Shown: positions 10,435-22,690, counted from the stretch's first letter. The stretch is DNA of 64,000 bases from Halichondria panicea (GCF_963675165.1 NC_087385.1:904001-968000), one strand, 5' to 3'. The notes: generated by a model from the letters alone, not told the origin. A program made the numbers and translations.

Positions 10435-13400
10435 ATGGCTGCTTGTGTGGACACCAATGCAGTTGAATTCCAGCAGTTAGTGAGTTGCTATGGTGATGGT
10501 TCACTGACTGACATGTCCTCTTCTGTAGGTTGCTCTCGTTGGTCAAGTGAAACAGAATCTGTGTGAGCTTGGAACGGAATGGAGACAGCTGCAACAAGAT
10601 ATGTCCATCACTCCGGATCAGCCAACTGTCCAAATAGGTACCAGTTAGTGTGTCTACACAGTATCAATTTCACATAACGTCATCACTTGTTTTATTGCAG
10701 TACCTCCTCTGGGGCTACACTAAAAATAATTACAGTTTGCAAATAAAAATTTCATGGTACCGTAAGACCTCGATTTAAGGCGACCCTCCAAATATGCGAC
10801 ACCCAGGAGCTTCAGCAATTTTCTGACCTCTAAAAGTAGCAACAGCTGCGTTGACAATTATTTTTTAATGTCGCGTTCTAAATAGAGGTCAATGTAGCCA
10901 CTCCCTAGCCTCGATTGTAGCCCACTGGAAAATCAGTGTTTCTAAGCGGCCTGAAATCGAGGCAAGTGGACTCTGTAAAGTTACCTCCAATTAGATGCGA
11001 CCCTCTAAATATGCGACACCAGGACTTCAATATAATTTTTCAACCTCCAAAAGAAGCGACCTCTGGCTTCGTAATTATTAAAAAATGTCACTTTAAATCG
11101 AGGTCTTACGGTATGCATTTTTATTTTGTGACATCACCCAGGTAGCACTGTAGTGGTCAGTAAGGCGGAGCTTGACTCGTTGGCCACGGAGACGATGATG
11201 CTCAAAGAGTTCCTACCCAAAGTGCTCAATCCTGACTACCTCTCCACCTTCAGTCAGCTCTCACACGTTGAGCAGGGTGAGTTACCATGGATACCAATAG
11301 ACGGGGAGGTGGGCCACTTGAAGTATCGGAAAAATACCTGTATACAAATGTAAGATATAAATTGTTCTGTGGTAGAACTGACTTTCAGAAATAATTCTTA
11401 TTTTGATAACTGGAATTTATATGATAACTGGGACCTATGAAGCATAATTATTTCTAAAGAGTGAAATGCTGTACCGTATAGCGGGTAGTTTTCGTGGGGT
11501 AAAATATTCGTTATTTTCGTGGGCAGGCTGACCTCCACGAAATTTTATCGTAGGCGTGGCTTATCTGAACGTAGGAATGCCGTGCAGTCACGAGACTAAA
11601 CGAAATTTTTACTCACGAAAACTACCATTTCTCGAGTTGAACGAATTTTTTACCCCACGAAACTTACCCGCTATACGGTAGCTAATTCCTAAGAGTGAAC
11701 ATACTGTTGCCATACACACATGCATGTAGTGTGTTTGTTGTTGACTGGTCCAGAGTTGTGCAGTGTCCTGGAGGAGAGGGAGGGACTGGTTACTCACTGT
11801 GAGCAGCTGGAGAGACGAACAGAGGCCGTGCTCACCGACTATGAGCAGGAGAAGAAAGACAAATTTGCTGCCAAAGTGAGACAGAGGGGTTGTATATAGT
11901 CAGCATCCGTGAGGTCCTGTTCCACTGTTACTGTCTAGTTTGTACATTGGAAGCTCTGTAGACTGTTTTACTCACTTTAGACTACAGGTGATGGAAAAAT
12001 GTGTACACGTGCGTGTGATAGAGAGATACGTAATTAATTTATACTTTCACAGACATGTACATTTTGCATGGTGTATAAAAAATTAATTATCAGTACTTAC
12101 AATTAAGCACATTTTTGCCGGGTAACTCCCAAAGCTGTGTTTCCTCGAGACATCATCTCTTTCGGCAATTTATAACACGCCTAGTCCATGAGCCTCGTGT
12201 AGTACTTGCTAATAACTGACCACACCCAGTAAAAAGAGACTTTCCAATAAAGTTATATGTTAATTCCCTCCCTACACCTCCTGCATTATTATCATTGACC
12301 TTTACTGTGTGTTCATCTCTCCCCCTCTTCCAGTGTGAGGCTATGGAGTTGTCTCAGCAGCTCTCTCAACAGGCTGACTATTGCTCCTCCCTCGGCTCTG
12401 CTTGCTGCACTCTCCTCTGGAGGGTGTCTCGACACGAGGACTGTATACACTCCATTCTCAGTGGGGTACGTTCTGGGGGGAGATGTCTTCTGCGTTATAT
12501 AGATCTATGCCTTGGAATTTGCCAATAGATTATACTTTTAAGTATTGATTTACAAAGTTGTATTTGTGTTACTGCTATTTTCATAGAAAGCCATCGGCAC
12601 ATTGTACAAGCGTTGAAAACCCATTATCTAATTGCTGTTGACAAATTTTCTCCATCCATTGCAGTCTAAAGTGAGTGAGTTTCTGGAGCTGGTGTCCAGC
12701 ACTCTCCAGAGCTTCCTAGCTGCCTACACTGAGGACCTCCCCAGTGAGGAGAGTGACGAGGCTCAGTTCATCCTCGCACTATGTGGCATTGTCACCAGTG
12801 AGTATCACTAATAAGTTATTGCATCATATAGAGCTAGCTCACAACGTCCATTAATTGCATGGTTTAAGCCCCAAGTTCCCCAAACCCCTCTGAAACCACC
12901 TAAAGTTGGTGTTTGGCGCTCTCTGAGATTATAACCGTATAGCGGGGAATTTTTGTGGGGTAAAAAATTCGTTCAACTCGAAAAACGGTGGTTTTCGCGA
13001 GTAAAAATGTCATTGCCTGCACTGCATTCCTACGTTCCAGAAAGCCACGCTTACGCTAAAATTTCGTGGAGGTCAGCTTGCCCACGAATATAACGAAATT
13101 TTACCCCACAAAAATTACCCGCTATACGGTAGTTAAACTTGTAATTTACAGAAAATGTATCTAGCTGCTTGTGTTATTCTGTTACAGTTTCACATTGTAA
13201 GTAACTCCCTCACCCTATGCAGATATAGCTGCCTCTGCGTACGGTCGTGACTACCTCTCAGAGAGTGGGAATGGACGTGTTCTCATAGACATGCTCTGCT
13301 CTGTCCTCTCCACTGCACCCAATACTCAACCATGGTCAGTGAGCTAATACAGTAGTAGAGCTTTAGTTCATCCTTCTGTACTGTGTTACTAGAATGTTTT

Positions 13401-13600
13401 GCGAGTATCAAACATATGCAAACTTTACGAGGGTTGATCAATTTGCAATAAAATCGCAAAAACTAGTAAATACGCACGATCCTTGTTAGAACGCAATAGT
13501 TAGATCGCAAAAGCTCAATTTTTCTGCTGATTTGACTCACTCGCAAAAGTTTTTCACCAGCAAAATTTGTAATACAGTAATGCAAATGTCAAAATTCAAC

Positions 13601-13654
<54 letters not shown>

Positions 13655-14541
13655 CTCTAAAATGAAGGGGCTGATTCTAATGGCTCTGTACAATATCAGG
13701 TACTCAGTTATTAGCAAGACACACATTAAGCACACACACCCATGTGCAGTATCAACCAGAAGGGCCTCCAATACCTCACCTCCAAAGATGAGCTGATGAA
13801 GGTTCTAGCCTGGATGCTACAAGGTACCCAATACCCTCTCACCATTGTCTTTTATTTGTATAACCTTACCTCATGCAGGTGGAATGGATTCAACCAACAA
13901 GCTACACTGTTTGAAGTAAGTAATGTAGGTACCTCCATGCGTGGTGTCGTGATGCATGGTGATTCTGGCAGTGTACAGCTAGACAAAGTGTATATAGCTT
14001 GAGTGTGCATAATTATTGTTAGACTATGTGGTACAATGATGGTACACAACTGCAGACTCTTACAGTCGCTCATCCTTGAGCCCCAGAGTTCAGAGGTCGT
14101 GCACCAGGCCCTGGAAGCTGTTCCAATGCAGCTACTCCAGAAGCTTTCCTCAGACATCAACACAGAGGTGTGTACATGCACTATGCACTATGCACTGTGG
14201 GGTAACTACTGAGCAGTGATGTACCCAGAATTTAGTCTACATGTAGGTGATTATTAATGTGTCTAATGGTGGTTAGTACCAACCGCCATTAACAGTGTGG
14301 GAATATCCTGGACTATGTATTTAGGTTTCCTCTCCCCAAGTTCATTGAAATGTGAACACCCAACATCTGTCAATGCACGCACATGTATCTACATATATAC
14401 CACCGCTGAGAGTACTATAACTATTTGCAAATGCCTTCATGTGATATTTAAGTTATCACACCAATGTACTCCATGCAGGTTCAAGAAGCAGCACTGGAGC
14501 TCATGTCCGACCTCTCATCTCTCCAGAACACGCCCCACTAG
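10435..14541 (+). CDS. HSF2BP: HSF2BP-like (MEILB2) meiotic BRCA2-localising protein
   Basis: Twelve exons: 10435-10479, 10529-10637, 11142-11276, 11754-11875, 12334-12465, 12665-12797, 13223-13334, 13655-13699, 13750-13823, 13879-13915, 14056-14167 and 14479-14541. Their lengths sum to an intact 372-residue frame (the human protein is 334). An N-terminal helical region has FLPKVLNP and a long coiled coil; next come QQADYCSSLGSACCTLLW, GIVTNIAASAYGRDYL, LMALYNISINQKGLQYL and LLQSLILEP. These align in order with human HSF2BP (QQAEYCTEMGAAACTLLW, GIVTNVAAIACGREFL, LMSLYNVSINLKGLKYI, VQSVVLEP). The C-terminal part is the armadillo-type domain that binds BRCA2 during meiotic recombination in vertebrates. 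The same role here is inferred. Confidence 0.93.
10760..11111. mobile_element. TA-flanked MITE in HSF2BP intron 2
   Basis: Terminal inverted repeats CCGTAAGACCTCGATTTAA and its complement TTAAATCGAGGTCTTACGG, flanked by TA at 10758-10759 and 11112-11113. Internal sub-repeats (ATGCGACACC, CCTCCAAAA.AAGCGACC) also occur on both sides. There is no coding capacity. Confidence 0.85.
11474..11678. mobile_element. Palindromic MITE copy A in HSF2BP intron 3
   Basis: Long terminal inverted repeats starting CCGTATAGCGGGTAGTTTTC and ending with the complement AACTTACCCGCTATACGG; TA flanks both ends. The inner arms continue as TCGTGGGGTAAAAT / TTTTTACCCCACGA, so the element folds almost end to end. Confidence 0.88.
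12934..13131. mobile_element. Palindromic MITE copy B in HSF2BP intron 6
   Basis: Same ends as copy A (CCGTATAGCGGG ... CCCGCTATACGG) with shared inner blocks TGTGGGGTAAAA and GTAGGAATGC-like and GTGGAGGTCAGC-like segments in the opposite order. It appears to be the same subfamily as copy A inserted the other way round. Confidence 0.85.
13603..13653. repeat. (CA)n microsatellite forming the acceptor of HSF2BP exon 8
   Basis: A pure CA run that reads straight into the CAG acceptor before the exon at 13655, in place of a pyrimidine tract. Confidence 0.95.
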
Positions 14542-14777
14542 CTACCAACCAACCATAGACTGACTGCATTCCAATCAAACTGTCATTTTGATCCCTCATA
14601 ATCAGCTCTACACTTATGTCTTATGATTATACATGTACCTTGCAATACAATTCTGATTATTATATCATTCTGTATGTTGTAATAAGTGTAGAAATAATTA
14701 TTTCTGAAAAGAAAAAAAAACAGTTTGATAAAGTCCATTGGTCCATTCACACATGCACACACAGATGCATGAGACAC

Positions 14778-16777
14778 TCACTGAGTGCCGTACACAACCT
14801 CATCTACCATGTTGATCACTTCTTGGTTCTTGGCCATAGAGACATGCTCAACATTTAAGACCTGTCGAGAGTAGACAGGGTACGTTTGCTTGGTCTTCCA
14901 TTGCTCACAGCTTTTGAGTGAGTTGATGTTGACAGTGCCATCTCCATCCCCATATACCACCCTGGGGTCAGTGTCAGGGAACTGGCCTGGCCCATATATG
15001 AATGTGAGGGGTGTGTTCACTTGGCCCCCGTATATGCAGTGAAGGGTGACGTTGGGAGGTGTTAGGCCAGCTGTGTGGGTGGGTGTGTGTGTGTGTACGG
15101 GGGAGGGGATGTATAAATGCATGCGTACAATTTTGATGAGGCAAAGTGGGTCAATTCTTCAATTGTGAGTGGCTGAATGCTCTAAGTGAGTGTTATACAC
15201 GGTACATCAAAGCCTTCCATTGTGTGGCATACTATACATGTACACTAGACTATAGAATTACAGCAAGATAGGACAACAATATACACAGTCTAATTATACC
15301 TGTCAAGTTCATGACCTCCAGATACATCTCATAGCCACGAGGATAGCCCATATCTGTAAACAACTCTTTGTAATCCCAGGCCGAATAATTCTTCTCATCC
15401 GTCACCACCAGAACATCATCTTTGGGCCATACATCAGAGGGGTTGGGCAACAACCACGCTGTACTCGGGCTCGTTCGTTGGCCGGCTCGGTCCCAAATAT
15501 CTTTATCAATAATAATATTTTCGTTGTCTCCAGAAGCGAATGCCTTCACAGATTTAGCCACTCCTTGCCAAGCTCCAGCTATTGAGATGTAGCTACGAAT
15601 GTACATGTCTTTCCAGCTCTGGTCCACAACTTTGTTGAGAAAGTAGAGGCTCGTGATTGCGCCCATACTGTGTACGACAAGGACAATTTTCTGGTTCCCG
15701 TTAATAGTGTATGTTTTCTCAATGAGGGTCTTTAGATTGGAATAGTAGCCGCTGTCCAAATGTTGAACTGCAAGGAAAAATAATTTTAGTGATTAGAATT
15801 TTCACTTCAATAGGGCACTTCACATGAGAAGCCACAAAAGCATTCTTTGCATGTAATTCGATACTTCCTACAATGCCTACTAGGAACTGATGATTCTAAA
15901 GCACCATCATATACTTACTAGGTGACACTCTCCAGTCATATGGTGCTCCCACAATGTCCTTGCCACGTGTGTACCCTTTGCCCACAAAGTAATCAACCAT
16001 TGCGTGGAAGTACAGAGTCGCATCGTAGAACTTTGTGCTTGGATCGAGATATTCAATACTGCTTGTCATTCCAAAACCAGGTATCCGGGTCTCCACACCA
16101 TCGTTGTCAGAGTACTTGCCAGTCTTGGGGTCGAACTTAAGCCTACAAAATAATACATGTATAATTATAGTGACTACTATTATGTTCTCAGTTTTGTTGT
16201 AGAATATCAGCACATTCATTGTGTTATTCGTAAGTCCCTAACAGACTAACGATAATGAAGTGTGATTTAGCAATAAACACGTTTCTATACGTGTACGTAC
16301 GTGTAGCTAGATCAGCCATAACGATTTAATAACAGTAAGCTAAGAGAGCTCAAAACTCCTCAGAGCTTAAACCTCGATACAGGATAGCAGAAGAATAGCA
16401 ATAGCAGCAGCCGTTTATATTAAACAGAAGATGTTTAATACCAGATAACCCAAACACAAACACACCCACACACGTACTTGAGGTTATCGCTGAGACAGTC
16501 AATCTTCTCAGGGAGGAGTAACTCAACACTCAGCCATAGTATGGACCAATCAGACACCTTACGACAGAAAAAATTCGGCACAGATGTCTTGTTTAATCTG
16601 CCTTCTATCTGGTTTCCAAGGAGACCAGGAACTACAGAGGGAATACAAAACATGATAGGGCATGTATGTGCATGTTTAGATCATACCTATAACAATGGGA
16701 GAAGCTGGGGCACACTCCATGGAAGATATGAGTAGGGCTATAAATAGACTGGTTAGAAAAGTTATTTTTTGCTCCAT
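14778..16777 (-). CDS. PLA2G15: Group XV phospholipase A2 / LCAT-like lysosomal or secreted acyltransferase
   Basis: Five exons on the minus strand: 16777-16687, 16631-16478, 16142-15919, 15767-15300 and 15070-14778. They sum to 409 residues (human PLA2G15 is 412). The ATG opens a hydrophobic signal peptide ending near MECAPASP. Next come VPGLLGNQIEG, GYTRGKDIVGAPYDWR, the nucleophile elbow VVHSMG (Ser190), DGDGTVN (acid) and VEHVSM (His), giving the full Ser-Asp-His triad of the LCAT family. Spacing and flanking text (YFLNKV, FASGDNENI, STAWLLPNP) follow lysosomal PLA2G15 more closely than plasma LCAT. The expected activity is transacylation or A1/A2 hydrolysis of phospholipids in an acidic organelle. 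It converges with HSF2BP, 236 bp apart. Confidence 0.9.
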
Positions 16778-17304
16778 ATTGAGACTTGAGCGTCTGTGCT
16801 TGATACACCAGGATCCAGCTGGTCACGTACAGGTAGCTAGCTTCTTATACAGTTCTTATACTATGTAGTTCCTTTATTGTCTTGTATTGTTACTTGACCT
16901 CCTGATCCTTTGCATTGTGAAAAAAACCCACATCCAAAATCAGCCGAGTTCCATCAAAAAGCAATAGTTCCATTAACGATCTTTACTGGAACGTTTAGTG
17001 GACAGATGTTGACTGACTCGGGGTTGGGCCGCGGATTAGAAACGCATTGAGACGACCTTTACCATTTCATGTCAGAATCAGAGGTACCCGGTACACGGCC
17101 CAGACTCCCAGTACAGTACAGTACCAGTGTAGCTTCCCAACTGAGTGAACAGGTAAGCGGTTTAATGCTATACACCATTGTCATTTGACTTAGCCTTAGG
17201 CTTAGGGCTTCAAGTTTTCGAATTTCAGTCAGTACAACATGAACATCGACATCCCATTGAAACGTACATATTCATGCACACATGCACCTCCCAACAGGAG
17301 TGCC
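16778..17304. promoter_or_regulatory. Head-to-head gap between PLA2G15-like and DGCR6
   Basis: A divergent gap of about 0.5 kb. A splice donor (CAG/GTAAGCGG) at 17150-17151 and an acceptor (CAACAG) ending at 17296 suggest that DGCR6 has a 5' UTR intron. No core promoter element was recognised. Confidence 0.45.
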
Positions 17305-17913
17305 ATGTCATCAGAAGCTCTCCCACAAGGCTATGACTTTGGCCCACCTCTAGGCACCACATCAGAAGAGACGAGATACTTGTACGGTGTGTTTTACAAG
17401 AAACTCTGTCAGTATCGTACACAACTACCACCGCCCTTGCAACAGAAAATGACAGACACACACATTAAGGGACTAGCTGACGCTCTGCTTGACGGAACAG
17501 TGTTCGAAATTGTCAAAGAATTGGAAGATATTCAACAATTTAATGAGAGTACCCTGCTCAATAATCGAGTTACAGTCGTTAGCGCACACAAGACACAAAA
17601 AATGGCACTGGCAAAGAAATACAAGGAAGAACTGGCCAGTGTCAAGCAGCACAACCTTCCCTTGGCCAAGAAAAGGCACGAAAAGGAAGAAGCTGAATTA
17701 CACTTAAAACTGAAAGAGGAGCTGAAATCGATGGATCAGAAGATTATTCTGGAATTGGACCAGCTAGTGACTGATCAACAGTCCACCATGCAGCAAGCAG
17801 ATATCCCCATGTTCAGTGTGACTAATAACCCAACAGAGATACAGTTGCAGATGCACATACTGAAATTCATTCAAAGACTTTCTGAACTCCCCCCAACCAC
17901 CACAAGCCACTAA
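17305..17913 (+). CDS. DGCR6: DGCR6-family protein
   Basis: An intronless coding region of 202 residues from MSSEALPQ. The frame is also open from an ATG at 17239, but a likely intron (17151 to about 17296) would remove that start, so 17305 is preferred. The blocks ADALLDGTVFEIVKELEDIQ, SLL.NRV-like, MDQKIILELDQLV.DQQST and TNPTEIQLQMHILKFI follow human DGCR6 (LALALLDGTVFEIVQGL; MDQKIVLELD; TTNPQELMLQMNLLELI) in order. The centre is a charged coiled coil. DGCR6 is a conserved nuclear/cytoplasmic protein of the human 22q11 deletion region, related to Drosophila gonadal; its biochemical role is poorly defined. It converges with the next gene, 219 bp away. Confidence 0.92.
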   Translation: MSSEALPQGYDFGPPLGTTSEETRYLYGVFYKKLCQYRTQLPPPLQQKMTDTHIKGLADALLDGTVFEIVKELEDIQQFNESTLLNNRVTVVSAHKTQKMALAKKYKEELASVKQHNLPLAKKRHEKEEAELHLKLKEELKSMDQKIILELDQLVTDQQSTMQQADIPMFSVTNNPTEIQLQMHILKFIQRLSELPPTTTSH

Positions 17914-18051
17914 TTTGTGTATACTTTGCGAGACTTTCCCAGTAAATCTCTTTGGTTGTTGTTTTCATCTGTTTATTCAACATTTTCAATATTAATATAG
18001 TTTCTCATAATAATAATAATTTAACCAGCCTCAAAGGCTTCACACACAAAC

Positions 18052-18055
<4 letters not shown>

Positions 18056-18087
<32 letters not shown>
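18056..18087. repeat. (CA)n microsatellite between convergent 3' ends
   Basis: A pure CA run between the DGCR6 stop and the stop of the SH2 gene. Confidence 0.9.
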
Positions 18088-18090
<3 letters not shown>

Positions 18091-18132
18091 TTGGAATGAA
18101 AAATGATAAAGCTGTATAATTGTTTTGTGACC

Positions 18133-21100
18133 TCAAGAGATCACACAGCCTCTGAATTTAGACTGTTTGCATTGTTTGCTCGAGTCCATTTGAGACTTGG
18201 GTAAGCATTTGTGGCTTTGAAATAGTTGATACCAGGCCTCAAGGTCCTGTAGGGGAACAAGGGGAATCATGGTCAATGAGGTTGAACTTGTAAAATGAAT
18301 ATAATTATTGTAATTAAGTGCTGGAATTTCACTACATAATTCTACACACACTTGCTAATTGAATACAAAGTACAAAATTATAACACTTTCTAATGATTTC
18401 ACTGTTACATAGCATCTCGGTAACTTAATTGAAAGTTATATAATAGAGGCAGCCACTACATACACACGCCCAGGCCAGTAGTAGCCAACTGAAGGCATGC
18501 AATAAGGAAGAGAGGAGGAAACGCATCGGCTTTGAAACATGATCAGGTTTCAGGTCGGGTAAACAACTCTATACGCTGGTAATTGGTAATTCCCAGCAAA
18601 GAGTTGTTAGACAACTAGAGGAAAGAAACTGATGCCCTAAACAATAGCCCTTGCTACAACCCCATCAGTGTTGCACAGACTAGCTATAGATACATGCAAG
18701 GGTCTTTTTTTATCGTAATTGATGCACTATCAGGAAATGCACTACATTAGTGGGTATGTCAACAAGGATGAAGTACTGACAATCCAGTCAATGGACGTAC
18801 CTCAGTAGTGCAGCATGATAGTTTGTAGCTTCTGAAGTTCTTGAGAATTGGATTGACCGGATGAACGTGAATGGTGGTAGACAAGTTGTCCTCTTGTGTG
18901 AAATTTACTTCGTAGTCTGTTTGTAGATTTAATTGGACGGGTCTATTTAGCTCGGGGTGGGTGTGGTCAGCTGACATTAATCGCTGTGAATATAATGTGT
19001 GTATAGTGTGTATAGTGTAGTGTACTGGTAAACATCACATACACATAATATAATCATATTCATAGTTCCAGGAATCAGTGGTTAAACTATCCATTCTGGG
19101 AAACTTCCACCACCCCACTGTATATAATTTCAATGTTATGCATAGACAGTGTATTAGTCACAGCATACCAAACCTTTCCCTCCAGTGTCAACAAACACAA
19201 CTATATAGACAACACACTAGCAAATGGCTCACCACTTCATTTAGATACATCAGTTCTTCTTTTCTGAGTAGCTGAACACACTCTCTCTTGAAGAACTTTT
19301 GTTTGTCTCCTCTGTGATCTCCTATACACCAGTCGGCTGTTTTTTGTTGAATGTTTGTGATGAATGATCCTCGAGCGAATTCAAGTTCACTCTGACCCCT
19401 ATCTCCGTGCGAGTCTTTCAGTGCTATGCCATAGCTTGTGTAGACAGGCTACAGAGGGAGGAATATATAAAAGTGTTTCGGCACGTTTGGTAGACTAGGT
19501 TTGCATGATCTAATGAGAGTTTCTAGCAACAATCACACAATCAGATCTTCATCTACCTAGTCAATTGTTGCCTATAGCAATCCCTGGCTGGAACACTTTT
19601 AATGCTGCTACATTCCACTAATGTTACCAAGCCAACAGTTGGCATTGTCCTGCACAGACTAAGAATAGCAGCCAAACCTCTACACAAACCACTGCAACAC
19701 ACCCAAGTCTGGGGCTCTAGGAAACAGCTGCTGAGGGCTATCAAAACGCCTAGACAAAGCTAACCACGAGGCGACAAGAATTCTATTATTCCATACTAGT
19801 ATGTGTGAAATCATTGTATTGTACTTACATCTCTATCTGGGACGGGGTGCTTGAGTACAGTGTTGCCATTGATCGGGTTCTCCATGAAATAGTGAATGAC
19901 TTTGTACAGGACTTGAGAGGTGATGTTGTTCAGAGTAAAGCCTGGGTTAGGTCTCTGTGTGGCCACGATCAAGTTATGATGGATACTACCCTCAGACCTA
20001 GAGAAGTAGACACAGAGAGATGCATTAGATAGATACTCGATCTGCACACAGTAGCAACTTTCAAGCATATTACAGACATGAATTCGTTAACACTGTGTGG
20101 GTGTGTATTGTGAAAACAGTGTCAGCATTTCTAAGAAGCCTTCTACTAGCGATGCATGAATAATGTATTGCTTTCAGTATGCACGCACCTATACGCCACA
20201 ATATAGGGTGCATGTTCAGATTGTGTTCGGTAGACAAAGAAGGCCCCGTCTCTGTGTTCTTTCCGTAGTATCTGTTCCGCTTGAGACAACGATTTGACTC
20301 CTCTGTGTAACCACGACATATTAGGCTGCAAGAGAATGAAACATAATTATAATTATAGCTCATGAATCTACTCACGTATGTCACAATAGCTATCATTACG
20401 CTTGTGAAATTAATGCTCTGTGTGAATGTCCAAACTAGAACGATGGAGTAAGGTCAATTAGCTCTGACTCTATAATTAATTGCTCTATAATTAATTGCAT
20501 GCCAGAGTTCTGTTTGAAGAATTAACAGTAAGTATAGCTAAATAGATAGAATCTGACATGCAGACCCAGTCACCTAGGTGTAGGCAATAGTACACAGCTC
20601 CACATTCACAGCATACAAGGATATAAGATGACCCCACCCACTTACCTGTGGTGGGTATTGGCCGAGTTTGATATCAAATGTATGATTTTGAATGAGTGCT
20701 TTCTTTTGTGCTTCGTCTATAAGTTCACTGAGTGAGCTAAAGAATGGTCCATTGGGTGTGATGTTGTAGATCACCCCCGTCACTGGGTCACGTTTGCTCT
20801 CAATCACGACATGTTTCACACGACACTCGTGCCTGTGAGTAAGTGGCAAGGTGGATACTTATTATAATCTTATTTTAGCATATATCATACAACAGCTAAC
20901 AAGTATAGGAAGCAAACAGAATCACATTATGGGAGGCACTAGCCTCCAAAGGGAATCCACTACTATCATTCTTCCAGGAATAGTACTTATAGGAAGCAGG
21001 AAATTTGAACATGACCTCATATACACATTCCACTAGCTAGGAGATCTGCTCACTCTAGCAGACAGACATTTATAAACAGATGACACTCACATGAAAGAAA

Positions 21101-22146
21101 TGGCAAACTTTCCACTGTAACTCTCGCTTGTTCTCACAATAAAGGAGCCTTGACCACCTTTAAAATCTTGCAAGATGACACGAGCTTCTCTCCTAGTTAG
21201 ACTGCCATGGTACCATCTATTGGTTGAGGTGGTGGGAACGTGTTAAATAACTTGTTATCTATGAATGGACATGTGTCTATAGCAATTTAACATGAAAGAG
21301 AGAGTGTTTTCTCTAGTAAACATCGTAACGTGGTCTTTGGACGCAAATGTTATGCATTTTGGCAGACAACAAGCAAAGTTTGGATTGAATGCCCCCTAAT
21401 TGCCAAACAAGGCTGTACAGTCACTAAACACATACATGTACATACCTCTGTGTTAGATGCTCCAACTGCTTTGGGTTCACCTAAGTAGGAAACGAAGAGG
21501 AAATTTGTAACTTGCAGGAGGAAAGATGAATAATGCAGATTCATTGCATGCTTGACTGACTGACTACCCTTTCACTAACAAGCTAGTTATACTGCAGTTT
21601 CTTACCTCTAGTTTAAGGTCTTCATACTCTGTTATATTGAGACAAGGTGCATTGAAGGATACTAAACTTTCGTGCCATTTCTGCAGGGAAAAAACACAGC
21701 AAGCAATGATTTACACAATCATGACAGATCGAGTTACCTAATAGGAGTGCGTGTATTCATCAACTCCTCTCGATATTAATCAATAAAGTATCAACAACTT
21801 AAGCTATTAGTGGGAAATGAAATACGATATCTGTTTGCATACAGATACAAGGAAAGCCTTTGTTGGTGGCTATTACACTGCTGTGTCACTGCAACATCAG
21901 ATACTATTGAGTATTTTGTATTTGCACTATCTTGTTGCTAATGAACATTTTTGGCAAAGCAAATTTGTTCTCTATTCAACTCAGCCATTAATTACTTGAC
22001 TGTTTGTATTCACGCACCTCGTATTTAGGACTCCACACGAACATAGCTTGCTCCTTTTGTACAGAGTCGGAGCCATCTTCAGATTTATTTGATTCTCTGT
22101 CAGATTCTATTACCGTCTCCATTATACTGTGTTCGTACTGCAACAT
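18133..22146 (-). CDS. Stand-alone PLC-gamma-like regulatory array: SH2-SH2-SH3-half-PH, no catalytic core
   Basis: Ten coding exons: 22146-22018, 21680-21606, 21480-21446, 21216-21091, 20832-20646, 20325-20189, 19997-19829, 19448-19233, 18983-18801 and 18246-18133. They sum exactly to 456 residues. The N-SH2 starts at about residue 81 (WYHGSLTRREA, GSFIVRTSES). The C-SH2 starts at about 189 (LSQAEQILRKEHRDGAFFVY), close to the PLC-gamma C-SH2 (AEHML..VPRDGAFLVR). An SH3-like domain follows at about 290-350 (SELEFARGSFITNI, GDHRGDKQKFF versus PLC-gamma DELTFTKSAIIQNV, GDYGGKKQLWF), then a C-terminal half-PH-like segment ending DLEAWYQLF. The protein stops there: no X or Y TIM-barrel halves, C2 or EF hands. 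The SH3 has lost ALYDY-type and WW residues. Upstream exons (about 22570-22462 and near 22640) look noncoding because the frame has a stop before this ATG. A phosphotyrosine adaptor role is inferred. Confidence 0.85.
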
Positions 22147-22690
22147 CTGAGCAAAGAGAGTACACACATATCAATTTCAATTGTTATAGCTCTTGTAATC
22201 TATTATATCTCTCCATGCACTATTTATAAATAACCTGCATGACTCGACTATAAAGTGGATATGTTATGTACTAGATTGAGTTTTCAGCTCATACAGATAT
22301 AGATCTAGCTAATGCATTAATAGGCCACCAGCTATAGAAAGGTTAAGGTATTGGAGTTGCACTCAACCAGAGTCTGCAAACTAAGCTAGAGAATCCACAT
22401 GCATGCATACTGCACTAGTACTTGAACCAGCTAACACTGAATGAGCGGTACAGGACTATTACCTTGGTGGCTTGGGCTTGAAACTGATGTTCTCAGTATA
22501 AATTGACTCTTCAAGAACGACACTAGCAAGAGCTGGAAATTTCTTCTGTAGTGCTCCTGCTGCTTTATACTAGAGCAACTGTGTTATCATTATCCCGTTC
22601 CAGGAACCACTTGCTGGGGAAATACCTCACCGCAGTCTAAATTGACTTTCTAATGATATTCATGATGTTGACATCACACAATGCAACAAG
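22147..22690. promoter_or_regulatory. Noncoding 5' exons of the SH2 gene and shared promoter with the esterase
   Basis: On the minus strand a donor CTGCG/GTGAGG near 22634, an acceptor CTCTAG before 22570 and a donor CCAAG/GTAATAG at 22462 outline two 5' UTR exons. The frame continuous with the ATG at 22146 meets a TGA within the second of them. The oppositely oriented esterase ATG at 22691 lies within about 100 bp of the first exon, so the two genes probably share one promoter. Confidence 0.5.

Noticed and set aside
18540-18620. Imperfect inverted repeat with AACAACTC / GAGTTGTT ends
   Set aside because: Arms are short and interrupted; not clearly an element or an RNA gene.
22462-22570. Coding exon at the start of the SH2 gene
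   Set aside because: The frame that joins to the ATG at 22146 contains a TGA in this exon, and the other frame hits a stop after the junction; best read as 5' UTR.
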